This document shows, one piece after another, positions 8,030 to 16,400 of a DNA stretch of 20,529 bases. The stretch is from Chloroflexota bacterium (GTDB taxonomy: Bacteria > Chloroflexota > Dehalococcoidia > UBA3495). The translations under genes and the position numbers were made by a program. The stretch covers positions 1 to 20,529 of the forward strand of contig JACZXN010000004.1 in assembly GCA_022571575.1 (NCBI GenBank), written 5' to 3'. A model generated the notes under the pieces. The model saw only the letters and a program-made list of their open reading frames with translations. It was not told where the DNA came from and did no database searches. The number at the start of each line of letters is the position of its first letter. Within the stretch, counting starts at the first letter, position 1.

Positions 8030-10123
8030 CTATCGGCCCAAGCTGGCCCTGGCCTCTGCCCTGGGCGGATTCAGTTTCAGTTGGCCTGCCACCAGGGTCA
8101 CCGGGTCGTACGAACCGTACGTCACTTCCTGCCCCACGGCCAGGTCATCTTCGGCCAGTGTCCGGCCCTGCTGGGTGATGTCCGTGCCGGGGCCCACCTT
8201 CAGACTGATCAGCTCCAACCAGATATCGGATATGGTGACCCTTATATAACCGTCCGGGCCGCCGCTCACACCCCTGATGATGCCGGTGACCAGTCCTGGT
8301 TCCGGCGCCTTCAGGCTGAGCACAACGATCTCACCGGCCCGGCCTTTCGGGGTGTCCGGTGTCCGGACCCTGGTGTTGGGCCTGACCAGGTCGCCGAGCC
8401 GCACCTCGTTGATGGACACCCGCAGGCCGTCCCTGCGGATGACGGTGTTTATGTTGTGGGTGAAAGACCGCAGCCGGCCATCCGGGGTCCGGATGGTGAG
8501 ATTGCCCTCGGCAGCCTTGGGGATGAAGCTGTGGACCACGCCGCTCACCAGTTCGTCGCCGCGGAGCGGCGTCATGGATTCCAGTTCCAGCAGTTGGAAG
8601 GAATCGGGGTCGAACCGGGCGAAGACGTTGGTGCCCTCCATGCCCGAGTTCAAGACCGCGGGCGCCCCGTCCCGAAGGATGGTGGCTTTGGCGGTGATCA
8701 GCGAGATCTGCCGTCCGGCGGCGCGGTCCAAGATGGTGATGATCGCCGGTGAACCGGCGTCGATCAGGATTCCCTGGACCTCTCCCCGGCCCGCACTGAG
8801 GGCCAGTTGCGCGGACGAATCGTCGGGCAGGGTGTTGCCGGCCAATACCGCGACGCGGCTGGCGTCCATCCCGGAGAGGGAGTACCGGACGGTTACCCGG
8901 CTGGCCAGGTCCAACTGGCCGGAGCGGACCCTCTCCCCAAAAAGGGCCACCGGTGTGGTCTCGCCGACGCGGACGGTCACCGGCCTGCCCTGTTCCGGCT
9001 GGACCGTTATCTGCCCGGTGGCGCTGTTCATCAGGGTAACCATGCCGGTGACGTCGGCGGAAGGCTTTCCCGCCCGGTGCCTGGTGAGGACCGGGCTGTA
9101 TAGCTGCTCGGCCGCGGCCAGTGAACCGGCATCCAGGGCGATCAGGTTGGAGAGGTGGGCGGCGCTATGTTCGGTCAACCTCCAGCGCAGCGCGGAGAGG
9201 TTGTCCTGCCCGCCTGAGCCCGATGAGCCCCCCGGTTCCTCGGACGATAGGTTGAGGTCCAAGGCGGCGAAGAGCCGGCGGGCGCTTTCCGCGGCGCCGT
9301 CGATCGCGGTCACCGTGAGGATCCCGGTGGCCAGGTCCTGTTCCAGGACAGCGGTGACAAGTTCGCCAACCGTCACCGCCCCCACCCCTTCCATGATGTT
9401 TGCCGTGACCGTCCGCCCGGAGTCGTCGCGTAGCGTTAGATTCTTGCCGGGACCTGGGCCGGCCACCAGCCCGGTGAAATGCCGGGTGCGTACCGGGCGG
9501 CTGGGTACGGCAAGGACCGATACGGCGCGCGGTCCCTCGGTCAGGACCGCCGCCGGAGTCCCCAGGGCGATGTTGGAGACGGACGGCGATCCCCATCCGT
9601 GGATGCGGATAATCGTGGCGGCGTCGATGGAGAGGGTGACCGGGCCTGAAACGGTCCGTAGTGTGATCTCGGAAGGCGCCACGGCGGTCACCGTGCCAAA
9701 TATCCCGGACCGGCCGGACCTGGACTTACCGGAGAAGATGACCGGCCGTACCCGGGACTCGGACTCCCCGGTGATGGACGTGGCGATTACCTCGATGGCC
9801 AACGGGTTCCCGGCTTCTGGCCGTTCCAAACTGATCGAGAACCGGCCCTGAGCGTCGGGGAGGGCCAGACGCCCGTTCACGCTGAGGGTCGCGTCCGGCG
9901 AGGTGACACCGGAAACGGACACCCGGTCCGAGCCGGTCACCAGGTTCATCTCCGGAGAGGTGAGACGAAGCATCAGGGCCTGGGTTTGCGGTTCGAGGTC
10001 GGGGAAGGCTTTGGTCACGGTTTCCGGCGTGGCGGCGGGCAGGACCTTTTGTTCCCCGCCGCAGGCCGCCAAGAGTGTTAGAACCGCCGTTATCAGGGCT
10101 ACCGCCAGCCGCTTCCGATCCAC
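8030..10123 (-). CDS. Large lipoprotein with Ig-like domain and about six DUF5666-like repeats
   Basis: I chose the GTG at 10123, giving 697 residues. A GAGGGG lies 5 bp upstream of it, and the protein then opens with a compact lipoprotein signal: MDRKR, a hydrophobic stretch and lipobox LAAC with Cys21. The GTG at 10165 would add 14 polar residues before the signal. Residues about 50-130 form an Ig-like/glucodextranase-B-like domain (SVSGVTSPDATLSVNG). Six beta-rich units resembling DUF5666 follow, at about 141-207, 215-276, 357-429, 447-517, 525-606 and 610-686. Each opens with a G-x-(V/I) strand such as FGTVTAV, FTGLVAG, VTGMVTL, VQGILID, VSGVVHS or VTGIIRG. A helical segment with a Ser/Gly-rich spacer separates the second and third units (about 280-350). 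The protein is probably anchored on the outer face of the membrane. Its function is unknown; binding or scaffolding is more likely than catalysis. It converges on the EndoQ-like gene with 4 bp between stops. Confidence 0.78.
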   Translation of the reverse strand: MDRKRLAVALITAVLTLLAACGGEQKVLPAATPETVTKAFPDLEPQTQALMLRLTSPEMNLVTGSDRVSVSGVTSPDATLSVNGRLALPDAQGRFSISLERPEAGNPLAIEVIATSITGESESRVRPVIFSGKSRSGRSGIFGTVTAVAPSEITLRTVSGPVTLSIDAATIIRIHGWGSPSVSNIALGTPAAVLTEGPRAVSVLAVPSRPVRTRHFTGLVAGPGPGKNLTLRDDSGRTVTANIMEGVGAVTVGELVTAVLEQDLATGILTVTAIDGAAESARRLFAALDLNLSSEEPGGSSGSGGQDNLSALRWRLTEHSAAHLSNLIALDAGSLAAAEQLYSPVLTRHRAGKPSADVTGMVTLMNSATGQITVQPEQGRPVTVRVGETTPVALFGERVRSGQLDLASRVTVRYSLSGMDASRVAVLAGNTLPDDSSAQLALSAGRGEVQGILIDAGSPAIITILDRAAGRQISLITAKATILRDGAPAVLNSGMEGTNVFARFDPDSFQLLELESMTPLRGDELVSGVVHSFIPKAAEGNLTIRTPDGRLRSFTHNINTVIRRDGLRVSINEVRLGDLVRPNTRVRTPDTPKGRAGEIVVLSLKAPEPGLVTGIIRGVSGGPDGYIRVTISDIWLELISLKVGPGTDITQQGRTLAEDDLAVGQEVTYGSYDPVTLVAGQLKLNPPRAEARASLGR

Positions 10124-10128
10124 TTTGA

Positions 10129-10134
10129 CCCCTC
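10129..10134 (-). promoter_or_regulatory. Ribosome binding site choosing the inner GTG start of the lipoprotein
   Basis: On the minus strand GAGGGG precedes the GTG at 10123 by 5 bp. The longer start at 10165 has no such site. This places the start directly before the lipoprotein signal peptide. Confidence 0.6.
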
Positions 10135-10218
10135 TTCCCCCTGCTACCACCCTGGATTCAACCACAGTTTAAAGGTTATGTAGTGCGGGGCCACGACTAC
10201 AGAGCCGACCAATTATGT

Positions 10219-10224
10219 TAAAAT
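10219..10224 (+). promoter_or_regulatory. Possible -10 element upstream of the acetyltransferase gene
   Basis: TAAAAT matches 5 of 6 consensus bases in the AT-rich island between the divergent lipoprotein and acetyltransferase genes. The best -35 at 17-bp spacing (ACTACA, 10196-10201) is weak. The same island holds CATAAT on the minus strand (plus 10212-10217), which could serve the lipoprotein gene. Confidence 0.3.
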
Positions 10225-10285
10225 CGTCACCCGGACTAAAGCCTGGCTTCGCCAACTGCTCATTCAAGCTCGGTGCGCGGTCCAA

Positions 10286-10972
10286 TTGCAACGATCCTTA
10301 CCTGTTTCCGTGCGGCGGCTTCAGGCCGATGATATCGACCAGGTCGTCGCCATTGAAAAAGAAGCGTTTTCACCCCTTTGGGTCAGCTCCTCCTTCAAGC
10401 GCGACCTGAACAACAAACGCGCCAACTATCTGGTGGCGTGTTTCGACGATGGGGTCTCCCCCGAAGAGATAATGGCCGAGATCGGGCTGGACCACCTGGG
10501 CCAAGTGGCTGACGAGCCGCCCAGCGGCCTCTGGTCGCGGGTGCTGGGGCGCATCGGTTTCTCCCCCAAGGCCGAGACCGGACGTGAAAATGAGGGCTTC
10601 GACATCGCCGGTTACGTCAGTGTTTGGTACCAGGGCGATGAGGCCCATATCACGGAGATCGCCGTTAAAGAGCCCCTGCGCGGCCGGGGCGTCGGAGAGC
10701 TGCTTCTGATTGCCTCCCTGGAGGCGGCCATTGAATACGGTTCCAGGGTGATGACGCTGGAGGCCCGGGTCTCCAACTTTATCGCCCACCGTATGTACCA
10801 GAAATACAGCTTCAAATCGGTGGGCATCCGCAAGGCGTACTACTCGGACAACCGTGAAGACGCCGTGATAATGACCACCATTCCCATAGACACCGATGAG
10901 TACGACAAACTGTTCACCGACCTGCAGTCCACCTATCACGCCCGCTGGGGACGTCTGTGCATCGGCCACTGA
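10286..10972 (+). CDS. RimI-like GNAT acetyltransferase with an internal insertion
   Basis: This is a 228-residue GNAT-fold acetyltransferase. The N-terminal VRRLQADDIDQVVAIEKEAF (residues 9-28) followed by SPLW matches the RimI-type opening. The acetyl-CoA pyrophosphate-binding loop is LRGRGVGELLL (131-141) after the strand ITEIAV. The segment TLEARVSNFIAHRMYQKYSF (157-176) is the typical EVR..N..A..LY..GF motif. RimI acetylates the N-terminal Ala of ribosomal protein S18, but the target here is uncertain. E. coli RimI is about 148 residues; this protein carries about 50 extra residues (about 53-105) between the second and third core strands, plus a C-terminal extension. The start is TTG at 10286 or GTG at 10310, and neither has a clear ribosome binding site; the conserved domain begins at residue 9. 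Confidence 0.82.
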   Translation: MQRSLPVSVRRLQADDIDQVVAIEKEAFSPLWVSSSFKRDLNNKRANYLVACFDDGVSPEEIMAEIGLDHLGQVADEPPSGLWSRVLGRIGFSPKAETGRENEGFDIAGYVSVWYQGDEAHITEIAVKEPLRGRGVGELLLIASLEAAIEYGSRVMTLEARVSNFIAHRMYQKYSFKSVGIRKAYYSDNREDAVIMTTIPIDTDEYDKLFTDLQSTYHARWGRLCIGH

Positions 10973-11122
10973 GCACCGGTGTTGACGAGGGGGGCCGCGG
11001 CCTGGAAAGCAGCGGGGATGGCATGTACATAACGGTGATAAACTAGATGTGTTGATATTCAAAGGTTGCGCGCCGGCTGTTAGAGTTGAAGGCGGTTGGT
11101 TCCCAGGAGCGGCCGCCTCCAT

Positions 11123-11148
11123 CAAGTTGACCGGCGGCCAAGTTGACC
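11123..11148 (+). repeat. Pair of 10-bp direct repeats at the coaE promoter
   Basis: CAAGTTGACC occurs at 11123-11132 and again at 11139-11148, 16 bp apart, and the second copy contains the -35 hexamer. An inverted core GGTCAAC lies at 11244-11250 in the leader. The arrangement could be an activator or repressor site, but may be coincidental. Confidence 0.4.
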
Positions 11149-11171
11149 AGCCGCAGTCGCGTTGATAGAAT
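11143..11171 (+). promoter_or_regulatory. Sigma70-type promoter of the coaE operon
   Basis: TTGACC (11143-11148) and TAGAAT (11166-11171) are separated by exactly 17 bp, and each matches 5 of 6 consensus bases. Transcription would start near 11178, giving a leader of roughly 95 nt before coaE. That leader has a small hairpin (GGCTCC 11172-11177 with GGAGCC 11197-11202). The rest of the 298-bp gap after the acetyltransferase gene shows no gene. Confidence 0.7.
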
Positions 11172-11273
11172 GGCTCCGGCGTCACTCAGGCCTATGGGAG
11201 CCTGCCCCAACAGTATCCTGAAAGGGTATCCACCCGCGGGCCCGGTCAACGAATCAGGCCAGATTAACTAGTG

Positions 11274-11870
11274 ATGTTGGTAATTGGGTTAACGGGTAGC
11301 ATCGGCACCGGCAAGAGCGAAGCTGCCCGTCAATTGGAGGCTCTGGGAGCCTCGGTCATCAGTGCCGACCAGGTGGGCCATGAGGCCTATACCCCCAACA
11401 CAGAGGCGTGGGAGCAGGTTGTCGCCGCCTTTGGCGACGGAATCCTGCAGGAAGACGGGGAGATAGACCGGCGCAAGTTGGGGGCCATAGTGTTCTCCGA
11501 CGCCGCGCAACTGACGAAATTGAACCAGATAATGCATCCGCGGATGGCGCGGATGGTTGCGGACAAGATCGAGGTCCTGCGCAGCCAGGGGGTAGACGTT
11601 GTGGTGGTGGAGGCGGCCCTGCTCTTTGAGGCCGGATGGGACTCCCTGGTGGAGGAAGTGTGGGTCACCGACTCCCCGGAACAGATGGTCATCGAACGGC
11701 TCAAGAAGCGCAACGGTCTTTCCGAAGAGGAAGCACGCAAACGAATCTCCTCCCAGATGGACCGGGCGGAGCGTCTGGAAAAATCGGACTTCGTCATTGA
11801 CAACTCGGGGGATATGGCCGGACTGGAAAGCGCCATCAAAGAGTTGTGGGACCGCAGAGTAGCGGTATAG
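11274..11870 (+). CDS. coaE: Dephospho-CoA kinase CoaE
   Basis: This enzyme phosphorylates the 3' hydroxyl of dephospho-CoA with ATP, the last step of CoA biosynthesis, in the cytoplasm. With the ATG at 11274 the protein is 198 residues, the normal family length. The P-loop GSIGTGKS is at residues 8-15. The family motifs [51 protein letters not shown], and [23 protein letters not shown] in two blocks all follow in order. A GTG at 11271 is directly adjacent and could be the start instead; no strong ribosome binding site separates them. It is the first gene of a four-gene operon that continues with a MoxR ATPase 28 bp downstream. Confidence 0.96.
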   Translation: MLVIGLTGSIGTGKSEAARQLEALGASVISADQVGHEAYTPNTEAWEQVVAAFGDGILQEDGEIDRRKLGAIVFSDAAQLTKLNQIMHPRMARMVADKIEVLRSQGVDVVVVEAALLFEAGWDSLVEEVWVTDSPEQMVIERLKKRNGLSEEEARKRISSQMDRAERLEKSDFVIDNSGDMAGLESAIKELWDRRVAV

Positions 11871-11898
11871 CGAAGATATAAAAGGACCGGGAATAAAA

Positions 11899-12798
11899 AT
11901 GGTTGAAACGGCACCGGGAAGCTACAAACAGTACGCGATCGAGGAGTTCCTGGTTAGGGACGAACCCTATTACCTGCCCATTGGCGATGAGCTGGAGCTT
12001 TTCACCGCCGCGTACCACCAGCATATCCCGGTCTTGTTGAAGGGGCCAACGGGCTGCGGCAAGACCAGGTTCGTCGAGTACATGGCCTGGAAGCTGGGCC
12101 GCCCCTTGGCGGTGGTCAAGGAAAACGGCGAGACGGAAGAGGAACTGGAGGACGGAGCGGTCCGCGTGCCCCTGATCACCATCGCCTGCCATGAAGACCT
12201 CACCGCCAGCGACCTGGTGGGCCGGTATCTGCTGGACGCCAACGGCACCCGCTGGATCGACGGTCCCATGACCCGGGCGGTCAAAGCCGGAGCCATCCTC
12301 TATCTTGACGAGGTTGTGGAGGCCCGGAAAGACACCACGGTGTTGATCCACCCCCTGACCGACCACCGGCGTATCCTACCCGTGGAAAAAACCGGCACCA
12401 TCATCGAGGCCGACGACCGGTTCCTGCTCTGCGTCTCCTACAACCCCGGATACCAGAGCGCGCTTAAAGACCTGAAGCACAGCACCCGCCAGCGCTTCAT
12501 ATCCATCGAATTTTACTATCCGCCGGCCGAACTTGAGAGCGAGATCATCCAGCGGGAGAGCGGCTGCTCCAAGGAACATGCCGATAGCCTGGCCAAGCTG
12601 GGCGAGAAGATACGCAACCTGGAGGAGCACGGTCTGCAAGAGGGCGCCAGCACCCGTCTGTTGATCTACGCCGCGCGGTTGATGTTGGAGGGGATCCCGC
12701 CGCGCCGCGCCGCCCAGGTGGCCATCGTTTGGACCTTGACCGACGACGTGGAACTGCAGCGCAGCCTAGAGGAAGTCACGTCTTCCATCTTCGAGTAG
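11899..12798 (+). CDS. MoxR-family AAA+ ATPase, CbbQ/NorQ type
   Basis: This 299-residue AAA+ ATPase is of the CbbQ/NorQ/NirQ branch, which works with a VWA partner (CbbO/NorD) to remodel or activate metalloenzymes such as RuBisCO and NO reductase. Visible parts are the N-terminal [12 protein letters not shown], Walker A GPTGCGKT (49-56), the signature [16 protein letters not shown] (97-112), [23 protein letters not shown] in two blocks with Walker B (133-138), [11 protein letters not shown] (151-161), sensor-1 SYNPGYQS (180-187), the Arg region STRQRF (195-200) and the C-terminal EGASTRLL. Relative to the family there is an acidic insertion of about 22 residues (71-92) between the Walker A helix and the next strand. 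The VWA partner is two genes downstream. A GGGA 6 bp before the ATG serves as ribosome binding site. Confidence 0.92.
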   Translation: MVETAPGSYKQYAIEEFLVRDEPYYLPIGDELELFTAAYHQHIPVLLKGPTGCGKTRFVEYMAWKLGRPLAVVKENGETEEELEDGAVRVPLITIACHEDLTASDLVGRYLLDANGTRWIDGPMTRAVKAGAILYLDEVVEARKDTTVLIHPLTDHRRILPVEKTGTIIEADDRFLLCVSYNPGYQSALKDLKHSTRQRFISIEFYYPPAELESEIIQRESGCSKEHADSLAKLGEKIRNLEEHGLQEGASTRLLIYAARLMLEGIPPRRAAQVAIVWTLTDDVELQRSLEEVTSSIFE

Positions 12799-12810
12799 GG
12801 GAATAACTGA

Positions 12811-13407
12811 ATGGGCCAGACGCCGCCGGAGTTGCTGAAACGGGCTCTGGCGGAGCGCGTCGTGGAAAGGGTCGACGGCGCCGAATTGACTCCCGCAGCC
12901 GTCATGGTTCTCCTTTACCCCAAGGACGGCGAATACTGTATCCTATTGAACAAGCGGTCGGAACAGGTTGAGCACCATAAGGGGGAGATATCCTTCCCCG
13001 GCGGAGCGAGAGACCCGGAAGACCGAGACTCATTGGAGACAGCCCTCCGTGAGACCGAAGAAGAGATGGGAATCAAGCGGGGCGACATCACCGTGCTCGG
13101 TGAGATGGATGAAGTCGCCACCCGCAGCCAATTCCGGGTGCAAGTGTTCGCCGGCACCATAGAATACCCCTACACATTCAACCCCAGCGCCATTGAGATT
13201 GCCGAGGTACTGGAATTCCCCGTTACCGCGCTGATGGACCCGGCCAACCGCCGGGTCGAAACTCGTTGGGAAGACGGGCAACCGGTGACCTCGTATTCCT
13301 ATGTCCACGAAGAACACGTCGTCTTCGGGGCGACTGCCAGAATCCTCCAGAGATGCATCGAATTCCTAGACGAAGGACTGGAAAGCGAGGGACGCCAAGT
13401 TGACTAG
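12811..13407 (+). CDS. NudL-type Nudix hydrolase, probable CoA pyrophosphatase
   Basis: This is a 198-residue Nudix protein. The segment LLNKRSEQVEHHKGEISFPGG (45-65, in overlapping parts) followed by D68-P69-x-D71 and ALRETEEEMGI (78-88) is the combined NuCoA plus Nudix-box pattern of NudL/PCD1-type enzymes, which split CoA or its derivatives to 3',5'-ADP and 4'-phosphopantetheine with a divalent metal. Catalytic Glu residues of the REtxEE core are all present. It starts 12 bp after the MoxR ATPase gene, using an AGGGGA that overlaps that gene's stop codon. Its own stop overlaps the first codons of the VWA gene by 8 bp. It thus sits between the two halves of a MoxR-VWA pair and in one operon with coaE. 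CoA specificity is inferred from the motif and not proven. Confidence 0.88.
   Translation: MGQTPPELLKRALAERVVERVDGAELTPAAVMVLLYPKDGEYCILLNKRSEQVEHHKGEISFPGGARDPEDRDSLETALRETEEEMGIKRGDITVLGEMDEVATRSQFRVQVFAGTIEYPYTFNPSAIEIAEVLEFPVTALMDPANRRVETRWEDGQPVTSYSYVHEEHVVFGATARILQRCIEFLDEGLESEGRQVD
13385..13392 (+). promoter_or_regulatory. Ribosome binding site for the TTG start of the VWA gene
   Basis: GCGAGGGA inside the end of the Nudix gene lies 7 bp before the TTG at 13400. The TTG overlaps the Nudix stop (13405-13407), so translation of the two is probably coupled. Confidence 0.5.
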
Positions 13408-16400
13408 TGGTCCAATATCCGAGACAGAGAGCGAACTGGCGAAGCTGCCTCCGGCAGTGCTTGAGGCCTATCATGCGGCCAACGAAACGGTAAAAGAGTC
13501 CTTTGGCGAAGAGGAGATCGGTCTCTGGGCCAAAGAGGGCCTGACCATCGGCACCCAGACGGTGCGTTCCTGGGAATCGGCCATCGAGTATTACCGGGTC
13601 AGCCCCGAGGTCAGCAAGTTCCTGTCCTTCCCGTCGTTCATGCAATGGGCCCGGTGCGGCACCTACCTGGCCCAAGATTCGCCCACCCTGGCGGTGGCGT
13701 TCTTCAAGGCCAGCGTTTCCATAGTCCCCAACCTGCGGCCCCAGTACATCCCCCGCTGGGCGGGCCTGGGCCGCAGTCTCTACAAGGGCACCTGGAAGTC
13801 CAGCACCCTGGCCGCCAAGTTCTTCGAGGTCAGCCCGGACCTGGTCCGGAACCTGCCCTTCTGGGACGTGGAGGTCTTCGCTTCCCTGATCGAGGCGTTG
13901 TCCTACAAGTCCTACGACGTGGCCGGAGAGTGCCTGGTATTGGGACGGGACGTCCTGCCCGCCATGGGCCGGGAACGTGAGCCCTTCTTGGCCATGTCCC
14001 GAGCCCTGATCGACACCAGTTGGCGGGAGGTTAAGACCTGCTTGGAATTGGTGCCCCGGGCGCTGCAACTTGTTGAAGAGAGCCAGACCGGCCGGTTCCT
14101 GAAGCTGGGCGAACGCCTGGCCAAGGTCGGCCTCCGGGATACCTCCCGGTTCCTGTCCGACGGCACCCAAGCCCTGAGCAAGGTGCCCCAGGGGTCCCAG
14201 AGCTACATCTTGGACCTCTGCGACGCCCTGGTGGTGATCACCCCCGACGCCGTTCCCCCCTTCCTGCGGAGCCTGGACACCGTCCTGAACCGCATCACGG
14301 TCAGTCAGTTGGACGTCTGGTTCCAACACGGGGCGCACCTGCTCCAAGAGAATCCCGAAAGCGGCATCGCCTTCTTCAAGATCGAGTCCAACACCTCGGA
14401 GTCGATGTTGGAGACCCTCTCCTCCAGCCTGGAATTGGACCGGGTGAAGGGCATCCTCCGCCTGTATTGCCAGGCCCTATCGGGGACCAGTCTGGAGATA
14501 CTCGACACCCAGCAACTGGTGCGGCGGAACATCGGTTGGGTGGACGAGGACTCGGCATCAACCGACGGCAGCAAGATCTTCCTGCCTCCGGTGGTGGACC
14601 ATTACCCCAACAAACAGGATAACTTCTCCTGGTTCAAGGTGGTCTCCACCCACCAGGTGAGCCACCTGGAATTCGGCAGCTTCCGGTACGACTTCGAGAA
14701 GCCGGCCACCCAGTTTGAGGACCGGCGCCATGGGTTGGAAGAAGTGATGCTCCAGCGCAAAGAGCAGGAGCGAGCCGCGGCCCGCGAAGCCCACGAATTG
14801 GCCGCCCAACTCCTGGCATCGGGAGCAGAGGGCGACGTCGATATGTCGCCGGGATACATCGACCCCAATGACACCGGCAGCGTGCGGACCTTCACCGACA
14901 TCGGCCGGTTCTTGGAGGTCTTCGAGAACGGCCGCCTGGCCTTCGACATCTTCACGGTCCTGGAGGACTGCCGTCTGGACTACCGGATCAAGGTGGAATA
15001 CCCAGGCATCCGGTCAGCTTCGTCCCGCGTCCAGGGCGAGTCCCTGGAAAAGCGCCCCAACATCGAGGAGCTGCCGGTGCAACAGGGCATGGTGGAGCTT
15101 CTGGTCCACATGAGCTTGGATAAATTTCAAGACCTGCCGGTGGCCAAGGAGTACCAGGAAGCCGCTGAGGTGCTTTCCAGCATCCTCCATCAACTCCGTA
15201 CCGCCGAAGCCAACGTGGAAGATGCCGCGGAGGCCACCCTCCGGGCCTACGAGATCATCTCCCGCATCCCCAACGAGCAGCAGGAGGAAGACCAGTTCGA
15301 AGAGCAGGACCTGGAGGAACCAGGCGATTTCTCCGAAGAGGACTACCAATCCCTGGTTGACCAATTACAAGCCGGCTTGGACGCCTCTTCCGACAGCGGC
15401 GACGGGGAGTCCTACGAGTCTCCGGACCCGGTGGACTACCGGGGCGACTTCAAGCCTGAGATGGTCCAACTGTTGACCAAGCTGCAGGCCGATGGGGGCG
15501 AGCAGGGTGAGGGCCAGCCCATGACCCAGGAGATGCTGGAGCAACTGCTTCAGGAGAGCCCCGAATTGGAGCTGGACGCCGAGCAAGGCGAGGTGAACAG
15601 CGACATGAGCATGTTCGCCCAGAACATCATGAAGGAAGCAGGCGCTCCGCCGCCCAATTCCCAACCGGGAGAGGGTTATGGGCCGTTGCTGCACGACGAT
15701 GAGCACGGCGGCGAGCTGGAGGCCCGGGAGCCCGAGACCTACGTGTACGACGAGTGGGACTTCCGCGCCAACGACTACAAGCCCCGGTGGTGCATCGTCA
15801 AAGAGAAGTTGGTGGAGGAGGGCGACACCAACTTCTACCATGAAGCACTGAAGACCTATGCTACTCTGGCCAACCACATCCGCCGCCAGTTCGAACTGAT
15901 CGTGCCAGAGAGCATGCGCAAGACCTACCGGCTGGTGGACGGTGAGGACCTCGACTTGAACGCGGCCCTGGAAGCCTGGTGCGACCTGAAGATAGGTGTT
16001 CCGCCCGACGACAAGATCTACTGGCACCGGAACCGGAACCGCCGGGAGGTGGCCGTGGTCTTCCTCCTGGACATGAGCGCCTCCACCGCCGAGGCCATCG
16101 ACGAAGGCCGCCAGACGGTGGACGACCGCGACGCCCCCGACGACCCGGTGGAGTACATGGTCTGGCTGCGCCGCCGCCGGGAAGGGCTGGTGCGCCGCAA
16201 TTACAAACGGATCATCGATCTGGAGAAAGAGGGCACGACGCTCTTGATCAACGCCCTGGAGTCCATCGGCGACACCTACGGGATCTACGGCTTCTCCGGC
16301 TACGGCCGCGAGAACGTGGAGTTCTATGTCATCAAGGACATCAACGAGGAATTTAGCGACAAGGTCAAGCGGCGGATCGATAAGATCACCCCGCTGCACG

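Noticed and set aside
8277..9851. A 524-codon plus-strand frame opposite the lipoprotein gene
   Set aside because: The sequence is Ser/Arg/Pro-rich with no motif, whereas the minus-strand frame has a lipobox and repeated beta domains.
10973..11270. Possible riboswitch upstream of coaE
   Set aside because: The leader has only a small GGCTCC/GGAGCC hairpin and none of the conserved cores of known riboswitches.
13223..14347. A 374-codon minus-strand frame opposite the Nudix and VWA genes
   Set aside because: It overlaps two confident genes on the other strand and has no recognisable domain or ribosome binding site.
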